Shown here: positions 60,857 through 64,000 of the stretch, in pieces
How the letters are laid out: every line of letters begins with the position of its first letter
Position numbering within the stretch: the stretch's first letter is position 1
From: Bacteroidota bacterium
GTDB taxonomy: Bacteria; Bacteroidota; Bacteroidia; AKYH767-A; 2013-40CM-41-45
NCBI GenBank assembly: GCA_016713765.1
Contig: JADJON010000001.1
Location: 2,418,001-2,482,000 of the forward strand
Reading direction: 5' to 3'
DNA length: 64,000 bases
Notes under the pieces: generated by a model
What the model was told of the DNA's origin: nothing
The model's input: the letters and a program-made list of their open reading frames with translations, nothing else
The model's database searches: none
Program-made: the position numbers and the translations under genes

Positions 60857-60996
60857 TCAATGTATTTCGACGAGCATTTCAGCGCGATCAACGACCAAGC
60901 CGATCTCCCATAAATCACTGCCAAAGTCGCCGGAAATCGCATAACCCGGCTCGATCGTCACCAGTAATCCCCCACTCGTCTGCGGATCGCAAAGGG
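60857..60996 (-). pseudogene. Duplicated 3' fragment of selD
   Basis: About 140 bp nearly identical to 63372-63511, coding for the last 46 or so residues of SelD (CDPQTSGGLLVTIEPGYAISGDFGSDLW and onward, ending RAEMLVEIH and stop). The match breaks off at about 60996, so it is a remnant carried along in the tandem duplication. It has no start and is not a gene. Confidence 0.9.
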
Positions 60997-61459
60997 CGGT
61001 TAAGTGGTATGGGTAAACTTTACTGCCGTATCACCTTGAGCGTCCGCACCCAATCATCTCCGGCAACTTGTACAAACCAGACTCCTGCAGCAGGCAGGCT
61101 GGTTCTGAATTCCGGCGCATCCACCCTGCTTCGGTTAACCACCAACGCGCCGGTTACCTGGTAAATACTGACCGTGCGGATCGGCTTGCCGGCTTGTAAG
61201 AACAATTCATCTTCAATCACGCTTTGCTTTAGATCAACATCAAGCTCCGGCACGCCGAGATGCAGACCATTGGTCCATGGGCCGATTCGCAACAGGATAA
61301 ATCCGGAACTTGTTTGGATGTTATAGCCAGCCTGAGGGTAAATAATCAAACTATCCCTAAAGAAACAACCGGAATCACACAGTAAGTCTTCAGTGTCTAC
61401 CGGAAAAATGCGTGAACCATTCTCCGTTGCCCAAGTAAAAGGAAATGTATAATAAAAAT

Positions 61460-62860
61460 CACTACTAACCGACTAAAACAGTGAAAGTGGGTGCCCGAAG
61501 GCACACCACTTTGAAGTCGTACATTTGTTTTGCCCACAAATAACGACATGATCAAAAGTACGGAAAGAAATTTAGTCGGTCAGCCGATTTTGTCTCAATT
61601 GCTGGGACTAATAGACAAACCTGCTTTCTTCAAACTGGTAAATGAGTTCGATTCGGATCGTTACTACAAACGGTTTCATAGTTGGACTCACCTGGTGACG
61701 ATGCTCTTTGGGGTCTTGAGCCGATGCGATTCTATGGGGGAAGTTTGTGAGGGACTGCGCGGTATGGGCGGTAAGCTGAATCACTTGGGCTTGAGAGAGG
61801 CACCTGCTAAAAGCACATCGGGAGACGGGCTTCGCAATCGCAGCAGCCTCTTTTTCGAGGCACTCTACTATGAATTGGTGAAGCGTTACAGTTCTTTTTT
61901 GTCGGACAGCCGAACATATGGCCTAACGTTCAAAGAGTTACTCATTGTCGACTCTACGACCATTGGACTGTTTGGAGACATCTTAAAGGGTGTGGGGCGC
62001 AACCCCAAAGGCGATGGCAGGAAGAAAGGCGGACTCAAGGTGCATATGCTGATTGATGCGGTACAATCCGTTGCAAGGTTCGTTAAGATAACCGAGGCCC
62101 GTCAGCATGACCGGTTGTTTCTTAAGAACCTACAACTCCCCGCCCACAGCATGGTCGTATTTGACAAGGCCTACAACGTCTATGAACAATTTGCCCGATG
62201 GACTAATCAGGACATCTACTTTGTCACGCGACAGAAGGAGAATGCGATTTATCAGGTAGCTGAAGTTGTTCCGCAACAATTGCTACCCAAAGGGGAGCCC
62301 GGGGTTCTTGGTGAAGAGGTAATCGTGATCCAATACAAGGCGATCGACAACAGTCAACAAACCCTGCTGCTTCGCCGGGTGCAGTACCGTGATGAGCGGG
62401 GGCGGGAGCTGGTCTTCATCACCAATAACTTTGACATCAGCGCACAAGAGGTGGCGTTGGTCTACAAGAAAAGATGGGGTATCGAGTTACTCTTCAAGAA
62501 AATGAAGCAAAACTTTCAATTGCATTATTTCTACGGGGAGAACGTAACAGCGATTAGAACGCAAATCTGGTGTACGCTAATCGCACAATTGCTGCTAACA
62601 GTTTTACAGAAAATGGCCAATACGAAAAAGGCCTTCTCGGCCATTGCAACCATCTTGCGCATTCATCTCATAAGCGTGGTGGATGCCATCAAACTCATAC
62701 GATCTACCGACAGAACCTACTTGAAAAAGAAGGAAACATCCATTCAACAATCCCTGACCTTTACATAGGTAGGGGTACATTGAACCAAGATTGAAAAACG
62801 CCCAAAAACAAACAAAACTCAAGCTAAATCCCTGCCTTGAAGTTTAGTCGGTTGATAGTG
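61460..62860. mobile_element. IS4-family insertion sequence with 9-bp target duplication
   Basis: The ends are inverted repeats CACTACTAACCGACTAAA (left) and CACTATCAACCGACTAAA (right, other strand), 16 of 18 identical. The element is flanked on both sides by AATAAAAAT (61451-61459 and 62861-62869), a perfect 9-bp target duplication. Length 1401 bp with one intact transposase. A small hairpin GTGCC-CGAA-GGCAC (61491-61504) and a -7 box TACATTTG (61520-61527) lie before the transposase gene. The element looks complete and recent. Confidence 0.95.
61548..62768 (+). CDS. IS4-family transposase
   Basis: About 406 residues from ATG 61548. The DDE residues lie in LLIVDSTTIGLFGD, MVVFDKAYNVYEQF and the C-terminal YKKRWGIELLFKKMKQ. 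The last fits the IS4 signature Y-2x-R-3x-E-6x-K exactly. The N-terminal region (ILSQLLGLIDKPAFFKLVNEFDSDRYYKRFHSWTHL in pieces) matches the DUF4372-like start of this group. The frame is intact, so the element may be active. Confidence 0.94.
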   Translation: MIKSTERNLVGQPILSQLLGLIDKPAFFKLVNEFDSDRYYKRFHSWTHLVTMLFGVLSRCDSMGEVCEGLRGMGGKLNHLGLREAPAKSTSGDGLRNRSSLFFEALYYELVKRYSSFLSDSRTYGLTFKELLIVDSTTIGLFGDILKGVGRNPKGDGRKKGGLKVHMLIDAVQSVARFVKITEARQHDRLFLKNLQLPAHSMVVFDKAYNVYEQFARWTNQDIYFVTRQKENAIYQVAEVVPQQLLPKGEPGVLGEEVIVIQYKAIDNSQQTLLLRRVQYRDERGRELVFITNNFDISAQEVALVYKKRWGIELLFKKMKQNFQLHYFYGENVTAIRTQIWCTLIAQLLLTVLQKMANTKKAFSAIATILRIHLISVVDAIKLIRSTDRTYLKKKETSIQQSLTFT

Positions 62861-63371
62861 AATAAAAATGTATTTGCGCCAAAGGGGCAGGAGAAACATC
62901 GGCAAAGGGCATATTCAAATCATGCAATACAGTATTATCCCAACTTATCTTAAGAGGGAACCAGGAATTGTCTATCGCGATTAGATATATTCGTGGGAAT
63001 GAACTATCCAGGCCGTATCCACTAACATTCGCTTTATAATAAGTACTACCCGATAACCAATAAGCGAATAAGCCGGAAGTATCCCTAGCAACAGGATGCA
63101 CACCAAAAACTGCAGTAACAGATGAATCAAATGACTCGTCCGCCGAGGGGTCCCAACCTGCATATAGCGTATCTTTACCACCAAATCGGTCTTCAAAAAA
63201 TATCGGAAAAACAATTTGGGGCTGGATTTGAGCGCCGGGAATGGAATATGACTGAGCCTTGCACTGCTGCACAAGCCCGGAAGCAAAAACCAACAATAAC
63301 AATGTGCGGAAAAACATTACCATCGTATGAGTACCGGATTCGCCATGGAAGGTACTAAACTTCTCACCACT

Positions 63372-64000
63372 TCAGTGTACTTCGACGAGCATTTCAGCGC
63401 GATCAACGACCAAGCCGATCTGCCATAAATCGCTGCCAAAGTCGCCGGAAATCGTATAACCCGGCTCGATCGTCACCAGTAATCCCCCACTCGTCTGCGG
63501 ATCGCATAGCGCGATGAACTCGGGGCCGTTGATGCCGCTGACTTTTTTTTCGAGGCTGTTCCAGTTGCGGTAGGTGTTATCGGGAAAGATGAACTGGTCC
63601 ATATAGGTTTTTACACCCGGCAAGAGTGGCACGTTCTGGTAATCGATCCTTGCCGATACGCCGGAGCTTTCGCAGACCTCGGCCAGGTGACCGAGTAGTC
63701 CGAAGCCGGTGACATCGGTGAGCGCGTGTACGGCTGGCTCTTTTCCCAGCCGGCTGCCAAGCGTGTTAAGTCGGGTCATGGAATCGACCGCCGCCCGTAC
63801 GTGTGCCGGATCGGCCTTGTCCCGCTTCAGGGCCGCGGCGACGATGCCCGTACCCAGCGGCTTGGTGAGGTAGATACGATCGCCCGGTCTGGCGCCTCCG
63901 TTGGTGCGGAGGTGATCGCGGCTGACCAGCCCGTTCACCGACAATCCGAAGAGCGGCTCTGGAGCGTCGATGGTATGTCCGCCCGCGAGCGGGATGCCCG
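63372..64000 (-). CDS. selD: Selenide, water dikinase SelD, 5' part outside window
   Basis: The C-terminal 209 or so residues of selenophosphate synthetase, open to the right edge. SelD makes selenophosphate from selenide and ATP for selenocysteine or selenouridine. Family motifs in view: LAGGHTIDAPEPLFGLSVNG, LTKPLGTGI, HALTDVTGFGLLGHL and CDPQTSGGLL. The catalytic Cys/Sec region at the N-terminus is not visible, so whether it is a selenoprotein cannot be told. Its 3' end is duplicated at 60857-60996. Confidence 0.95.
   Translation of the reverse strand, partial: GIPLAGGHTIDAPEPLFGLSVNGLVSRDHLRTNGGARPGDRIYLTKPLGTGIVAAALKRDKADPAHVRAAVDSMTRLNTLGSRLGKEPAVHALTDVTGFGLLGHLAEVCESSGVSARIDYQNVPLLPGVKTYMDQFIFPDNTYRNWNSLEKKVSGINGPEFIALCDPQTSGGLLVTIEPGYTISGDFGSDLWQIGLVVDRAEMLVEVH

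Larger units (their letters stand above)
61020..63323 (-). pseudogene. T9SS-sorted protein gene split by an IS4-family element
   Basis: The 5' part (62861-63323) codes for the signal peptide and first 150 or so residues. The 3' part (61020-61459) codes for the rest. Removing the insertion and one copy of the 9-bp duplication joins them in frame: ...PLAQIHFYYTFPF followed by TWATENGSRIFPVDTEDLLCDSGC..., parallel to the intact copy (SYSYSSATENGTYYLQ...CDSGC). As it stands, the 5' part ends in stop soon after entering the element (YSLSTD). The 3' part, from 61349, could still be made only without a signal peptide. Confidence 0.92.

Overview
The window is about 64 kb of ordinary chromosome from a member of the Bacteroidota. 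I infer this from the TAnnTTTG-type -7 promoter boxes, several secreted proteins with type IX secretion (T9SS) C-terminal sorting domains, a SusC/SusD pair, DUF4294, DUF5916, DUF6580 and AIM24-type genes, and a CzcA pump fused to an outer-membrane factor. Base composition looks moderately GC-rich. I cannot name a genus. No rRNA, tRNA or CRISPR array was seen.

Layout. (1) 1-4070: end of an acyltransferase gene, then a cobalamin riboswitch, a BtuB-like receptor and a DUF6580 membrane protein, closed by a terminator and a run of TTACGG-loop hairpins. (2) 4361-7140: a T9SS-exported seven-repeat propeller protein and a 29-residue membrane peptide. (3) 7159-11538, minus strand: mltG, an unknown secreted protein, a phosphohexomutase and an AIM24 protein, probably one operon. 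(4) 12018-23807: a phosphate-starvation island. It holds two overlapping response-regulator genes, a T9SS protein, a TonB-dependent receptor, an OprP-type porin, pstSCAB and phoU. Four promoters here carry 11-bp-phased TTNAC-type repeats, each ending 15 nt before a -7-like box, which I read as the Pho boxes of this lineage. (5) 23821-27620: pyrD, then an MntR-type repressor with a DtxR/MntR operator and an Nramp transporter fused to a UspA domain. (6) 27691-34178: heavy-metal efflux (small His-containing protein, RND-OMF fusion, adaptor lipoprotein) and smpB. (7) 34307-40213: an outer-membrane protein and a SusC/SusD pair whose susC carries two compensating frameshifts. (8) 40323-44409: PCMT and a Gfo/Idh/MocA - lipoprotein - sugar transferase operon for surface glycans. 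(9) 44409-53293: heptad repeat arrays, an IS481-family element and metabolic genes (3-hydroxyacyl-CoA dehydrogenase, biotin carboxylase, fatty acid hydroxylase, arginase family, sucC, DinB). (10) 53475-64000: DUF5916 protein, lolD, T9SS proteins, a tandem duplication of a T9SS gene plus the 3' end of selD, one copy split by an IS4-family element with a 9-bp target duplication, and selD running off the right edge.

How it works together. The clearest functional unit is the Pho island. An intact single-domain receiver and a PhoB-like DNA-binding protein with a degraded receiver are co-transcribed from a promoter with its own Pho-like repeats. The same repeats precede a secreted protein, a TonB receptor and a porin-pst-phoU operon, so the island covers capture, outer-membrane passage, ABC import and signalling for phosphate or a phosphorylated compound. 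Cobalamin, manganese and heavy-metal modules each appear with their own regulation or export system. Several genes (pyrD, lolD, smpB, the gene at 27691) have a -7 box only 6-7 nt from the start codon, which suggests leaderless transcripts. Intergenic spaces repeatedly hold 7-bp tandem repeats.
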